A stretch of 64,000 nucleotides of DNA from Vesta saturnalis (GCA_036346205.1 JARFJB010001594.1:3519501-3583500), one strand, 5' to 3'. Counted from the first letter of the stretch, positions 11,219 to 22,451 are shown. Numbers and translations: made by a program. The notes: a model not told the origin generated them from the letters alone.

Positions 11219-11917
11219 TTAGTAAAACATCAACGGCCTTTCCTTTATCCTACGAAATTCCTCACGCAGAATCCAGTCAACAGCGTTTAAGTTTTTAAGG
11301 CGTTTTACTAGAGTTATAAAAGGCTTCGAATTGTCTTGGACTCTTGAGTTCATCTCGCAGTTAAATTTAACTTGACTTGTATTGGATTTATTTGTAAATT
11401 TCTTGAAAAATAATCTTTTTTGTTCGTTTAGTCTTTCAACTTTTGTAAGAGTATCTAGCAAATATTTCATAAGCTTGCCAATATGTTCCTAATATGTGTA
11501 CTTCCAAATTTTTTATAAATTCCTTGACAATCTTTAGGACTTCGGCGTGCTGTCTTAACTCATTTCAACTCTTCCGAAGACCCTATTCACTGGAAGATAC
11601 GAATGACCTGTTACTGGAAAAACTACCGCGATTTCTTTAACGTTACGTACGGTGAATACTTTTTGCCGAAATTGTTTTGTGTTTTAGATGTTCCCAGTAA
11701 CTGCACACGTCAGTTGCTGGAGAAGCAAACCCTGAATTAAATTTTGTTGAAAATATTTTGAGGAAGAACTAATAATTTACTTGAAGATCTTGGTCTATAG
11801 TGTCGTTATACATTCTAAATATTTTGTTTATGTTGATCATAGAACTCGAATATAATTTCTTGGATTTGGCCCTATTGTAATGAATCTCAACATCTTTAAA
11901 CTTTTTTTTAATATACT
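11219..11917 (-). pseudogene. Unrecognised coding remnant, downstream part (split by Tc1)
   Basis: The minus strand carries an 83-residue frame (11470-11219) with a lysine-rich N-terminus and FNCEMNSRVQDNSKPFITLV. Between 11917 and 11800 another readable piece (FKDVEIHYNRAKSKKLYSS) continues from the fragment at 13441-13620 if the Tc1 element and one TA are removed. I do not recognise the family. The mixture of lysine-rich helices could fit a retroelement N-terminal region, but that is a guess. Confidence 0.35.
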
Positions 11918-11918
11918 A

Positions 11919-13438
11919 CACTACTCAAAATTTGAACTGGTACACAAGAACATATATAAATAGCAATTTACTACTTTTTAAGCAACACCTTCTTGATTAA
12001 TTGATAGTATATGGTTCTGGGAAACAGGGCGAAGAATTAAAAGAATAAAACTAAAATAACGAATTTCAAATGTTTTAATGGAAAAATAAGAAAATCTTCA
12101 TTTTAGTATTACAGAAAAGTTTGCTCTGGAAAGAAATGGTAACCAAACACATAATGCGAGGGACCTCCTCTAGCTCTTGTGACCTCTTGGCAACGTCTTG
12201 GCATGCTGGAAATCAAATCCCAAATGTAACACTGAGGAATATTTGGCCATTCTTCCAAAATGGCAGTTCGGAGCTGATGGTCATTGTTTTGATCCAGTCC
12301 TCGTGACCTTATCGACCTTTTCACGTAATCCCATACGTTCTCTATGGGATTAAGATCTGGAGAGTTCGCTGGCCAATTCATGTGCGTAATATTGTTCTCT
12401 TCAGAAAATGCATTGATTTGCCTTGTTCTATGAGGACGCGCTTTATCATCAACAATTACGAAACCATCGCCAATTTCATTGGCAAATAGCAACACTACAG
12501 GTTGTAATACCTCATTAAGCTACCTTACACTATTCATTGTACCATTTCCAAGTATAACTAATTCAATACGACGAGTCGCAGAAATATCTCCCCAAACGCT
12601 AATTGAACCACCTGCATAAGCTTGATGGTAAGTCGTTCTCCTATGTTTCTTAAAACTCTCAACTTTCCATCTGAGCTATGGCGACGCACTCTGGTCTTGT
12701 CACTGAATAAACAACGTTCCCAACCTTCAACATTCCAATTTACATGTTGGTGTGTCCACTCTAGCCTACTTCTTTTGTGGGTTCTGATCAAACAATGGAC
12801 AATTTTTAGAAGATCTGGACCTTAAATTTACCGCATCGAGCTTTCTTACTGTTTGAGTGAATACCTGAGTACCTGTTACATTCAATAACTGAATTTGGAG
12901 TGTTCTTGCAGTAGAAAATCTATTCCTTCGACACTGAACCGTAATAAAACGGTCCTCCCTGATTGTCGTACTACAATTTCGCCCTTCGCAGTGCCTATGT
13001 TGGACAGATTCAGTATAATTACAACCAATTCGAACTCTTCTGATCACATTGTAGCTCACATTGAATTATTGGACACAACAGTTCTTACCGATTCACCAGT
13101 CACAAGGATTCCCATAGCTTGCCTCATCTCTTCAATACTCAAACGCCTTATTGGCATCTCTAAAATGCAGTCAACCACCCTGAATTTAAACTTACTCAAG
13201 AAATTCGCAAAATTCTCTTAAAATTTGATAAAAGTGTAAGCATCCGCGAGCTCAGTAACTGCACTTATGACAGATAATAACAACAAACGACAATTGAATC
13301 GCAAATCTTGTTTGATATGTATTTGTTTGCATTCCGAAATACAGCCCTGATCACATAGGAAATCATGCCAAACGCCTAAGAAGGGTTGTTTACTTTTACT
13401 GCGTTATATGAGTGTACCAGTTCAAATGTTGAGCAGTG
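11919..13438. mobile_element. Tc1-family DNA transposon, 1.52 kb
   Basis: Inverted ends beginning CACTRCTCAAMATTTGAACT (27 bp) lie at 11919 and 13438 and are flanked by TA on both sides (11917-11918, 13439-13440), the target duplication of Tc1/mariner elements. The interior holds a single decayed transposase on the minus strand. The element interrupts an unidentified coding remnant. Confidence 0.92.
12109..13165 (-). pseudogene. Tc1 (DD34E) transposase, decayed
   Basis: Minus-strand pieces in order: an N-terminus starting near 13160 (MPIRRLSIEEMRQAMGI, helix-turn-helix), a DNA-binding middle, then ERCLFSDKTRV with the first catalytic D followed by K where E is usual, then IVDDKARPHRTR with the second D, and SPDLNPIENVWD with the final E. 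A C-terminus follows. At least three frameshifts and several stops separate these parts. Length of the whole, about 345 codons, fits the family. All three acidic positions are present but the gene cannot be translated. Confidence 0.88.
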
Positions 13439-13440
13439 TA

Positions 13441-13620
13441 TTTCAATTTTTTGTTCTGGGAAACAGGTTAACGTAAGTAGGTTTCACCTTTTTCTTTAAG
13501 CATTCTTGGTTAAACCATACATTTTCACTTGCTATTCCATGTTTAATCATAAGTTTCTTATATAATTTGGTATGTTCTTGCAACAAAGAGCTTTGATTAC
13601 ATTTATACAGTAGAGCAGCC
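13441..13620 (-). pseudogene. Unrecognised coding remnant, upstream part (split by Tc1)
   Basis: The minus-strand frame has LLQEHTKLYKKLMIKHG and LKKKVKPTYVNL before it meets the Tc1 end. It appears continuous with coding-like sequence on the other side of the transposon. No family assigned. Confidence 0.35.
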
Positions 13621-14797
13621 CGGTGAAACAGTTGTAGTCGCTTTAGATATCTCAAAGGCATTTGACCAAGTTTGGTATAAGTGTTTACTTGCAAAACTCA
13701 CCTCTTTTGGGTTAAATCATACGCTCATCAACTGGGTTTCTAGTTTCCTTGATAAAAGACGAATACGTGTCGTAGTTGATGGGTTTTTTTCAAAAGAAGT
13801 TAGCATTAACGCGAGCGTACCACAGGAATCCGTTATAGCGCCTACACTTTTTCTGCTGTACATAAATGACCTTATTTCTTCAACAACTAACCCCATCCAT
13901 TGCTTTGCTGACTATAGCACTCTTCACTGTAGTTCATCTCAGTCTACTCATAGTGATAATCCACCTTCTATGTCAAATCAAGAAATTAAAGATGAAATGG
14001 CAACTTCAATCAACAAAGACATTCAACGTATTCTCGAATGGGGAAGCAATAATCTAGTTAAATTTAATGCTAACAAAACTCAGTGTTGCCTTATGTCCGC
14101 CAAAAAAGATCGATCATTTCGTGTTGTAAGTATAAATGGCTCAGTTCTTAAGTTTGCAGACTCTATTACTCTGTTGGGTATGACTGTATCTTCAAATCTC
14201 TCATGGGTTGACCATCTTCTGTCAGCTACCAAAACATCTGCTCGTAAAATAGGCTTTTTGTACAGATCTAAGCAGTACTTTACCTTTCGACAACTCCTTC
14301 TGCTTTATAAGGCTCAAATTCGGCCTCATCTGGAATATAATTCTCACCTCTGGGTTAGTGCTCCCCAATACGCTCTCGATATCGTTGATCGTATTCAAAA
14401 GAGAGCGATTAGGCTTATTAATGACCCGTCTTTAATTTCTCATATACAGTCCCTTGAGCATAGAAGGATGGTTTCAGTTCTTTCTTTGTATTATCGTTAT
14501 AACAACGGCTATTGTGCTGCTGAATTATATTCTTTGGTACCATATCGGGCTATCTTTGCGAGAAACACTCGGTTCGCTCAATCACATCATCAGTATGCAG
14601 TACAAATCTCCACTTGTCGTACCAAACGGGCGCAATCCACATTTTTCTACACGGCTTCTAAACTCTGGAATGATCTCCCTAGTTCCTGTTTTCCTCTTAC
14701 TTATGGTATGAGAAAATTTAAGGTAGCTGTTCATAGGCATCTATTGGAAATTCATTATCCCTCTATCCATCCTCCTAAGTGTTCCCGAGTGCTTTAG
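13600..14797 (+). pseudogene. Non-LTR reverse transcriptase, C-terminal half
   Basis: One frame is open from about 13600 to the stop at 14797. It contains ALDISKAFDQVWYKCLLAKL (palm, first catalytic D), LFLLYINDLISS, then FADYSTLH where the family has F/YADD, so the second aspartate of the catalytic pair is replaced by tyrosine. GMTVSSNLSWVDHL, RQLLLLYKAQIRPHLEY and a C-terminal LWNDLPSS segment complete the usual order. The first in-frame ATG is at 13970, well inside the domain, so this is a truncated product rather than a gene start. Confidence 0.85.
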
Positions 14798-14842
14798 CAC
14801 GATAGGCCAAATTTAACCTGTTCAGGTCCACAAACATAAAAA

Positions 14843-14843
<1 letters not shown>
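13600..14843 (+). mobile_element. 5'-truncated non-LTR retrotransposon (Jockey/CR1-like)
   Basis: Only the reverse transcriptase C-terminal half and a short 3' untranslated region are present, and the 3' end runs straight into an (AT)n tract. Loss of the 5' end with a preserved 3' end and simple-repeat tail is the usual product of incomplete target-primed reverse transcription. Confidence 0.8.

Positions 14844-14903
<60 letters not shown>
14844..14903. repeat. (AT)n microsatellite, 60 bp
   Basis: A pure dinucleotide run directly after the non-LTR 3' end. It is followed by sequence ending in a CCACCCGGTAT-type motif near 15016-15025 that may be the end of a small inverted-repeat element. Confidence 0.95.
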
Positions 14904-14908
<5 letters not shown>

Positions 14909-15104
14909 TTTTTCGCAAAATATGTCCCGAAAAAATATAAAATCGACGGGTCCGAGCGATTTTTGAAAAAATTGTGCTTTACGAGATATTGAATTTATAC
15001 CTTCCTTTACGACCACCCGGTATAAAAGGAATTGTGGAAATTATATTGTGTTGCAAACATTAGGGCTATTAAATATGGAATGCCACGAAGTAAGACGAGC
15101 GGCT

Positions 15105-15391
15105 AAATCACAAGATCCGTTCCGTAGGTTACAGTATTTTTATTTATCTAGTTTAGATTAGATAAACAAAACTACTGTAATCTAACAGGACTAGAACTAC
15201 ATTGGTCGCTACATTAGTCACCTGCCGTCACGCGGTCGGTGCGAGTTCAATTCCCGGTCAATGCAACTTTTTTTTTCTGTTGGGTTACAGTAGTTTTGTT
15301 AATCTAATCTAGTTCTACTGGGTTACAGTAGTAGTTTTGTCTGAGCTAGATAAAAAAACTACTGTAATTTACCGAACGGATCTTGTGATTC
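15105..15391. repeat. Inverted-repeat element with a tRNA-like core
   Basis: AATCACAAGATCCGTTC at 15105 is repeated inverted at 15391, and each arm contains several TTACAGTAGTTTT motifs and a TCTAGTT motif. The arms are about 90 and 110 bp. A tRNA-like sequence sits between them. No unambiguous target duplication is visible. Confidence 0.75.
15202..15265 (+). tRNA. tRNA-Asp-like pseudogene inside an inverted-repeat element
   Basis: CCTGCCGTCACGCGG matches the anticodon arm of tRNA-Asp with anticodon GTC at 15227-15229, and GAGTTCAATTCC is a good B box with a T-loop sequence. The D arm is poorly formed and the acceptor stem does not pair, so this is a pseudogene or SINE-like head. It is followed by a T9 run, a possible polymerase III stop. 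Confidence 0.55.
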
Positions 15392-15638
15392 ATAAGGTTA
15401 AAGAATGTAAATTTACTTCATAATAATTTACAAATATGCATTATGTATTGCACAATGCAATTCTCATGTTAATTATAAACATCCTCGTATTTTGCAACAT
15501 TAACATTACTTCTCCAATAAGACAGTATCACAATGTTGTATTGGTTTAATTCTAAACACCCTCGAATTATATACAAATATGCATTATGCATTGCACAATG
15601 CAATTCTTTTGTTAATTATAAACATACTCGAATTTTGA
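15392..15638. repeat. Satellite monomers, interrupted
   Basis: Two partial monomers of the satellite seen at 1-5472, with CAAATATGCATTATG and TTAATTATAAACAT motifs. The stretch ends at the TA where the next transposon is inserted, and the monomer resumes at 22452. Confidence 0.85.
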
Positions 15639-15701
15639 TACAGTGTGACCCATTTGAAATGGGAGCACCCCTGTAAAACACACATTTTTCAACCGATGTT
15701 G

Positions 15702-16916
15702 TCCTATTAAACATTAAAAACTGTATCATGGCACAAATTTTCATAATTTATTTTTCATTTTCAAGACCCTTATAATGTTAACGAGGTAATGGTGCCAGGT
15801 ATAATAAGTGTTTTAAATAATCTAATACAGAAATAAATAAGTTGTAAACGTTTTGCTTTTGTTTTGCTTAATTGCCACAATTTATGCTGTGTTATTTCCA
15901 CTTAACATCAATAGAAAAACGGCAATGTAACACAAATCAAAAAATTTCGGACGCCAAGTTATTTTTTAATTATGCTCGGAATAACTAAACCGAGGTTTAC
16001 AATAAAAATTTTACCAAAATGTGAAAAATAAAAAAATATACAAACTATGTGTAACAGTTAAATTTAGGGTTGTATAAAATATATCTTAAAAATAGCCTTA
16101 TACTAAGATATCATTAAACTTACCTGTTACAAAATATAATACATCTTCTTGAGAACCCCTGGTCTTGTAAAAAATAAATGCGGAAATGCAAACCAAGGTG
16201 ATGTAATCCTTGTATCAATGTTGCGCAATATCTCGCAATAACAATGCTTTACGTTGTAAACCTCACCAAAATGGAATTTTATTTCTTATAAATTGTTCTT
16301 CAAGAAATTTGGGTAGTCCAATGTTTATTGCATTCTCTCGAAAGTTCAAAATAAATAATGGGATCTACATTTCGATCTGCATTAAAAGCAAAACGCAATC
16401 ATAAAATGAAAGCGTACGTAAAAGTAGAATTAAATGTGCAATTAAAGCGGTAAAATTAAAGTGTCAAAGTAAAAAAATGAAAGTGCCTACAAAAAGCAAA
16501 TGTTTTAGATTTTAGTATTACGAGTTAAATATTTCTTACCATTAAATCAATGGCACTTTTCACAAAATTTAGGTGGAAACCCAAAAATGGCTTCCTGCAT
16601 CAAACAGCGTATCACAAGAAATGAAAAAAATTTACGCTTAGGAAGTCAGGTGATGACGCGGTGCGCGAAAATATGAGCAGAAAAAAATAATTTAAAGAAG
16701 TGAGAGTATAAACCCTTAAGAAGATATATGCACTTAAGTTACACCAAAATGCAAATTAAGTTGCCTACCACATACTTGTAATTCAATAATAATTAAAAAC
16801 ATTTTTTCTTATATTTACAACTAAATGAACGAAGAACGTAAATTACGGTATATTTTAATACAACTCAAAATGGGTTGTTACACACTCTTGTCTTTTTTCC
16901 TTGTCAAAAATGGCAA
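15702..16916. other. Unidentified ~1.2-kb insertion in the left arm
   Basis: Comparison of the two arms shows that sequence after CAACCGAT (15702) should continue with the sequence now found at about 16917. The intervening DNA is AT-rich, has no recognisable protein and no terminal repeats that I can see. Confidence 0.55.
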
Positions 16917-17335
16917 AAGTTCATTAGGCAATTTTGTTTCAAAATTTGACTACACCACTGGATCCATAATCCTTAAGAATAAAAGCTCCCAAAATTTCAT
17001 AAAAAAATATTCATTAAGAACAAACTTATAACATTACTTTTGCAAACGAAATTTTTCAATCTATTTTTCACGTAGATTGTGGACAAATTAAAAAGCTGGC
17101 AACAAGGCATACAGAAAGTGGAAGATCACCTCAGTTGTATGGTAAAAATCCCAAATTAATTTTTTTGGCCGGTCTAGAATTATCATGAAAATATGGTAAA
17201 ATGGTGTTTAATTTAATTCCTTATCGAAATGCAATGAAATTTTTTGAAATCAACAGACACACATGTTTAACAAGAGCACATCATTTAATACCTACATAAA
17301 AATACTAATTGAGAAAAAATCAAAAACAACTTTTA

Positions 17336-17812
17336 AAGTTTGGTTTCCTCCACTAAGCCTCTATTCACTTCATACATTATTTTGTCATACCGCTTTCAAA
17401 TGTTATGTATAGTTTTTCTTAAATGCTCAGGTGTACAAGCTTGCCGTATCTTGTCACATAGTTCCAGTCTGTTTCTGGGGCAATTTTGTACACTTTTTAA
17501 ACAATAAGACCCCACAAGAAAAAATTGAGGGGATCTGGGTGGCCATTCGATTATTTCACTACCTTAACCTATCCAGAGCCGAGGAGAATGATCATTTAAC
17601 CATTGTTTAATAATTCTGTCATTATGCACAGAGCAGCTACCTAGTTGAAAATGCAGGTTCACTCTCTCCGCAACCGGAAGGTCATCAATAGCATCCCATA
17701 ACGCGGTTCTTAAAAATTCTAAGAAATTGAGCACTCGTTTTACTTTTGAAGGATAAAGACGTGTTGGACGCCGCTCTTGAGTGATATCCAATACGGATAC
17801 GTGTACGTGCAA
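17336..17812 (-). pseudogene. DD41D-like mariner transposase, C-terminal part
   Basis: The minus-strand frame reads LNFLEFLRTALWDAI then LHFQLGSCSVHNDRI, where the family has an FQxDGxxxH block; the catalytic second aspartate is glycine here. It continues LNDHSPRLWIG, a stop, and EWPPRSPQ followed by a five-residue deletion that removes the third catalytic aspartate. A C-terminal tail ends at about 17336. Together with the N-terminal part at 21385-21710 it is one gene whose centre, including the first aspartate, is gone. Confidence 0.82.
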
Positions 17813-17856
17813 AACGCGAAGCGCGTTAAGAATAAAGATTCCTGCTGAGAAAGGTT

Positions 17857-18545
17857 ATGGCTAGGGGCATACATCCAACCTGCCCAATAGACCTGATAGT
17901 CGATGACCTGAAAGAAAAAAAATACAATATTGTAAGTGCTACCAACATCATTAAGAAAACTAAAACAGAGAATGGCTCCATAACAAAGCCATTGCCCCTA
18001 CATATGTTAGCTTATTATTGCAGGATTGAAGGTAAAGATTGAACCTCTACGTAAGAAAACAACCCTTATCCCGCAATGCAAAAAGTACCAGGCTTATGGC
18101 CACACCCAAACCTTCTGCTATAAAGAAGCGAGGTGCGTAAAGTGTGCAGGACGGCATGTTACTAAGGATTGCAAGTCAACCAAACTTGCAAAAGCTAAAT
18201 GCGCCAACTATGGAGAAGCTCATCCGGCAAACTACAGAGGGTATCTAGTTGCGAAAGAACTCCAAAAGCAGAGTGAAAAAATACAGCAAGAGAGGAAAAG
18301 GAACAACCCGAGAACAGCTAATGCTCAAAAAACAACGACAGAACTTTCCTACCCTACCTAAGGCTGCTCCATCAAAGCAAAGTAATGTTACAGGAGCAAG
18401 CAGCTATGCACAAATGGCTAAAAACGAGCCGCAAGAAAACTCGACAGAAGAAACTAAACTAGACGCAATAAATAACACGTTGCAAGCAATTCTAGGTAAA
18501 ATCGATCGAAACATGAAGAGTCTATTCAAAACTATTCTAAAGCAG
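17857..18545 (+). pseudogene. Jockey ORF1 (gag-like) remnant
   Basis: The sequence opens with RGIHPTCPIDLI, a conserved block of the Jockey gag-like protein, then KKTKTENGS and KPLPLHML. After a frameshift near 18040 come zinc-knuckle motifs: CKKYQAYGHTQTFC (second cysteine replaced by tyrosine), CVKCAGRHVTKDC (intact) and CANYGEAHPANYRG (two cysteines lost). A lysine/glutamine-rich tail shifts frame again near 18300. ORF1 proteins bind element RNA; this one is broken by at least two frameshifts and loss of zinc ligands. Confidence 0.8.
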
Positions 18546-18599
18546 AGTTGAAAACTTGAATACAGCAAAGAGGCAAGGACAGCCAAACAGCTAATGCTA

Positions 18600-19985
18600 A
18601 TAAAAAGCAGTCTATCTAGCCATACTAAGGTAGCTCCATGGAACGCAAATGGGCTTCTGCCAGCATGCCCATGAGCTAGAATTATTCCTCTGGAGAAACT
18701 CAAAAGAATAGACATACTGTCATAAATAACTCGTGAACACATTTACTAGAGAAAACTGCTTGAAAATAACAGCTACAAATCTATATCTACACTAGTTCAC
18801 TCAAACAACACAGCATAGGATCAGCAGCAGAAATAATAAATGGAGATCATTAAACATAGCCGAAGAATGTCAGATGCATACTGAAACATGCGACAAAATA
18901 ACATTGCAACATGCTGTAAAAATCAGAAACTGCAAAATCTACAAGAGCTATATCACATATTCACTCAAACAACACAGCCAGGGTGGATCAGCGGTAATAA
19001 TAAAGGAGATCATTAAACATTACGAAGATGTCAGTTATGAAACATGCGAAATACAAGCAACAGCTGTAAAAATCAATGCAAAATCTAAAGAGCAATATAT
19101 TCACTCAAACAACACAGCCAGGGGTGGATCAGCGGTAATAATAAAGGAGATCATTAAACATTACGAAGATGTCAGTTATGAAACATGCGAAATACAAGCA
19201 ACAGCTGTAAAAATCAATGCAAAATCTAAAGAGCAATATATTGTCCTCCTAGGTACGCGCTAGAAAAAGAGGATTATCTTAGACTTTTCCAAACACTAGG
19301 AGATCGCTTCATAATTGGAGGTAATTTCAATGCTAAACATACCTATTAGGGATCAACGCCGATCACCCCCAGAGGCAAGCAGCTGCACGAATCAATCAAG
19401 CAAGCCAAATGCATATGCCAGTCAACTGGTAAGCCAACATATTGGCCATCAGACAGCAATAAAATACCAGATCTTATTGACTTCTTCATACTAAAAAACA
19501 TATAATCCAACTACATCAGCATTGAAGACAATTATGACCTGTCATCAGACCACTCTCTGATAATCCTAACGATAAGCGAGACAATTATTAATAACTCAAC
19601 ACTACCGTCACTAACAAGCAAACGGACAGATTGGGACGGATTTAGAGCAGAAGTGGAAGAACGTGTCAGATTGAACGTTCCACTAAAAACAATCGACAAC
19701 TAGACACAGAAGCAGAATTGCTCGTTGCCAACCTACAACAGGCGGCATGGAACAACACCCCATTGCTAAAAAACAAAACACCAGGGATAAACTACCCAAG
19801 AGAAATTTGAGAGCTAGTCTCGACGAAACGCAAAGCACGAAAGAAATGGCAACAAACCAGATCACTTGCAGACAAGACACTGCTTAACCGATTAAATCAA
19901 CAACATAAGCAGGAGAGATCCAAGCTGTTAAAAATGAAACCTTCTCTGAATTTCTATGGGGTCTAACAGACGATAAAGACACTGA
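18600..19985 (+). pseudogene. Jockey ORF2 endonuclease region with internal tandem repeats
   Basis: Plus-strand pieces give WNANGLL (start of the apurinic-type endonuclease), GGSAVIIKEIIKHYEDVSYE, IIGGNFNAKHT (GGDFNAKH block with D changed to N), PRGKQL, and SSDHSLIILTIS (catalytic SDH block). A 140-bp segment coding for the GGSAVII part is present twice in tandem (18961-19100, 19101-19240) and a diverged third copy precedes it (18797-18960). Stops and frameshifts are frequent. Confidence 0.8.
18797..19240 (+). repeat. Tandem triplication of a 140-bp endonuclease segment
   Basis: Copies start with TCACTCAAACAACACAGC at 18797, 18961 and 19101. The last two are nearly identical and keep one open frame across the junction; the first is about 164 bp and clearly diverged. 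Confidence 0.9.
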
Positions 19986-21385
19986 TTACTCTCTCTGGAA
20001 GGCCATCAAGAGATTAAAACGTCCACAAAACCAAAACCCGCCTATTCGTAAAGAAAACGGTGGCTGGGCAAAGAAAGATAGCGAAAAATCTGAGCTATTT
20101 GCTGAGCACTTAGCAAATACATTCCAACTACATCCAGCTGATGACAACGAACTCTTACCTGAGATAAATAGACAGGAAGATAGACCTTTAGAACCTATGA
20201 CTCCAAACGAAATTGCAAAGGAGATTCGAAGGAACCTAAGTGCCAAAAAAGCACCTGGCTACGATCTTATAAATGGCCAAGTCCTTAAACTGCCAAAAAA
20301 GGGCATAATGAAACTTACACACCTATACAATGCTGCACTACGACTACAGTACGTACCGATGCAGTGGAAGGTTGTTGAAGTTATTATGATCCCAAAACCG
20401 GGCAAAGCACCCAACGAGAAGTCGTCGTATCGACCAATTTCACTACTTCCAATCATATCCAAACTGTTTGAGAAACTTCTCTTAAAACGCCTTAAACCAA
20501 TTATAGAGGAAAAGCAACTTATCCCGACTTTCGGAATAAGCATTCAACCATCGATCAAGTGCATCGCATCACTGATGTAATTGAAAGAACTATAGAAGAA
20601 AAAGAAATATGCTCAGCTATATTTCTGGACGTGGCCCAAGCTTTCGATAAAGTATGGCACGAGGGTCTCGAATACAGGCTAGCTAAGAATCTGCCTAAAA
20701 AGATAAGTCAAATCCATATGTCATATATCTCTGACCGCCAATTCAGAGTGAAATATGGCGAAGAATATTCAGAACTAAAAGATATTGCTGCAGGTGTACT
20801 ACAAGGAAGCGTCCTTGGGCCGGTATTGTACCTGCTCTATGCCAGCGACATTCCTAAATGTGATGAAGTAACAACTGCTACATTCGCTGATGACACTGCA
20901 TTACTAGCTACAAGCAACGAAATCGAAACAGCTACAAACAAACTGCAAGCAGCTGTCAACAACGTTACCAATTGGACCAAGAAATGGCGAATTAAGCTAA
21001 ATGAGACCAAGTCTACGCATATAAACTTCACGAACAGAAGAATAGATTATTTACCAGTGATAATTATTTACCAAGTAATCCCTCATGCTAACACAGCGAA
21101 ATACCTAGGCATGACATTAGATGCCAAGCTCAAATGGAAAGAACATGTCAAGAAAAAACGCGAAGAACTTTGCATCAGATACAGAAAAATGTGGTGGCTA
21201 CTTGGACAACATTCCGAGCTGTCGCTACATAATAAGCTGTTACTGTACAAGCAGATTATAAAACCTGTTTGGACCTACGGAGTGCAACTTTGGGGATGCA
21301 CCAAGAAATCTAATGTCAAAATGATACAAACCTTTCAGAATAAAGCACTAAGGAGCACTGTCAACGCGCCATGGTACATCCGTAA
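19986..21385 (+). pseudogene. Jockey reverse transcriptase
   Basis: After a linker rich in lysine, the domain starts with KKAPGYDLINGQVLK, then SSYRPISLLPIISKLFEKLL, breaks frame at 20540 where FG...HSTIDQVHRI is expected, and continues in a long frame with AIFLDVAQAFDKVWHEGL, GVLQGSVLGPVLYLLY and ATFADDTALLA, the catalytic block. The thumb KYLGMTLDAKLKWKEHV and the segment ending NAPWYIR follow, then the element stops abruptly. Only one frameshift disrupts the core, so catalytic residues are intact. Confidence 0.9.
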
Positions 21386-21710
21386 GAATTTAGGTTTAAA
21401 TGGATTCATTTTTTTTTTGAGGCATCTCCGTATGTTTTCTCTTGGCAAATTAGCTTGTATTTGGGTTATTCTTATAATAATCCAAAATAATCTGATTGTT
21501 ACCAATCTTTTCTCTGTCATTGTTTTTTAAATATGTTGTGATACAGTACCGGTTCCATTAAAAATTTTATTTAATCTGTGCACAGCACTGCAGCTAATAG
21601 GAGGGCGGCTTGGATGTTTATTATTGAATATTCTACATACCTCTCGTTCGTTTCTATCATTGTCTCCAAGAAGACGCACGATTTTAATTTTTTCTCCATT
21701 ACATAAAACT
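21385..21710 (-). pseudogene. DD41D-like mariner transposase, N-terminal part
   Basis: Minus-strand frames give KIVRLLGDNDRNEREVCRIF and HPSRPPISCSAVHRLNKIF, the first helix-turn-helix of this transposase type, then ILDYYKNNPNTS and, after a stop and frame change, KKKMNPFKPKFL, the end of the second DNA-binding motif. The gene is cut there by the Jockey fragment and its C-terminal half is at 17336-17812. Confidence 0.75.
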
Positions 21711-22451
21711 TCTTATTTGTACTTAGTTTAAATTGATTGTGTAGTAATTTTCAGATTTAGTTTGCAAACACTCGAGTATACAGAAGAATTAACCAACTGT
21801 CGTTCTGTCTTTGTCACAGCCTACTTAAAATGTATTTCGTAAAAAATAATGCACTTCGAAAGTAACTATTGTGAGAACTTCGTTGTTAATAATATTTTCT
21901 ATGCATAAAGAAGCCATAATTTCAGTGGTGTGGTAATGTTTTTCCCAATATTCTTTAATCGTATTTAATACGGAAAAATGAAACAATTGAAAATTGAAAG
22001 TAAAGTACCTACCACAAAATTGTAGTAGGTATTCGAATTTAGTTTTTGATGCTCACAGCAATGTGATTTAATTTATAGTGCAGTTAGGTCTATTAACTTT
22101 ATTTAAGACATTTGTAAAAGAAGCGATAAACGGGTGCTATTCAGTTCGTTAATAAATTATATTATTTTACATATTTTCAGCACCGGACAAAATAATTAAC
22201 TTGGAATTTTTACCATACAACTGCGGTGATCTACTTTGTATTTGCCTTGTTGCCAGCTTTTTAATTTGTCCACAATCTACGTAAAAAAATTGAATATTTT
22301 TTTTAGAAATGATGGGAGTTTTTATTCTTAAGGATTATAAATCCAGTGGTGTAGTCAAATTTCGAAAAAAAATTGCCTAATAAATTTTGAAAATCGGTTG
22401 AAAAATGTGCATTTTACCGGAGTGCTCCCATCTCAAATGGGTCACACTATA

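Larger units (their letters stand above)
17830..21385 (+). mobile_element. Jockey-clade non-LTR element fragment, truncated at both ends
   Basis: Gag-like, endonuclease and reverse transcriptase regions follow in the normal order on the plus strand. The left end cuts into the gag-like frame and the right end cuts off shortly after the reverse transcriptase, with no 3' untranslated region or A-rich tail. The host transposase gene also lost its middle at the same place. That points to capture during break repair or to a deletion across the junction rather than ordinary retrotransposition. Confidence 0.82.
15641..22449. mobile_element. DD41D-like mariner transposon, expanded to 6.8 kb by insertions
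   Basis: Inverted ends starting YAGTGTGACCCATTTGARAT extend about 58 bp with few mismatches and are flanked by TA (15639-15640, 22450-22451). The flanks join into continuous satellite. A further inverted pair, 16905-17190 and 22175-22400, continues the arms but is separated from the left tip by about 1.2 kb of unrelated DNA. The transposase lies on the minus strand in two pieces separated by a Jockey fragment. Confidence 0.88.

Noticed and set aside
12622..13221. Plus-strand frames inside the Tc1 element
   Set aside because: Antisense shadows of the minus-strand transposase.
14822..15016. Ile/Tyr repeat frames across (AT)n runs here and at 44041, 46116 and 51898
   Set aside because: Dinucleotide microsatellites translate to Tyr-Ile repeats and have no stop codons in these frames.
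14904..15025. Possible transposon end with a CCACCCGGTAT tip after the (AT)n run
   Set aside because: No inverted partner or target duplication was found, so only mentioned in passing.
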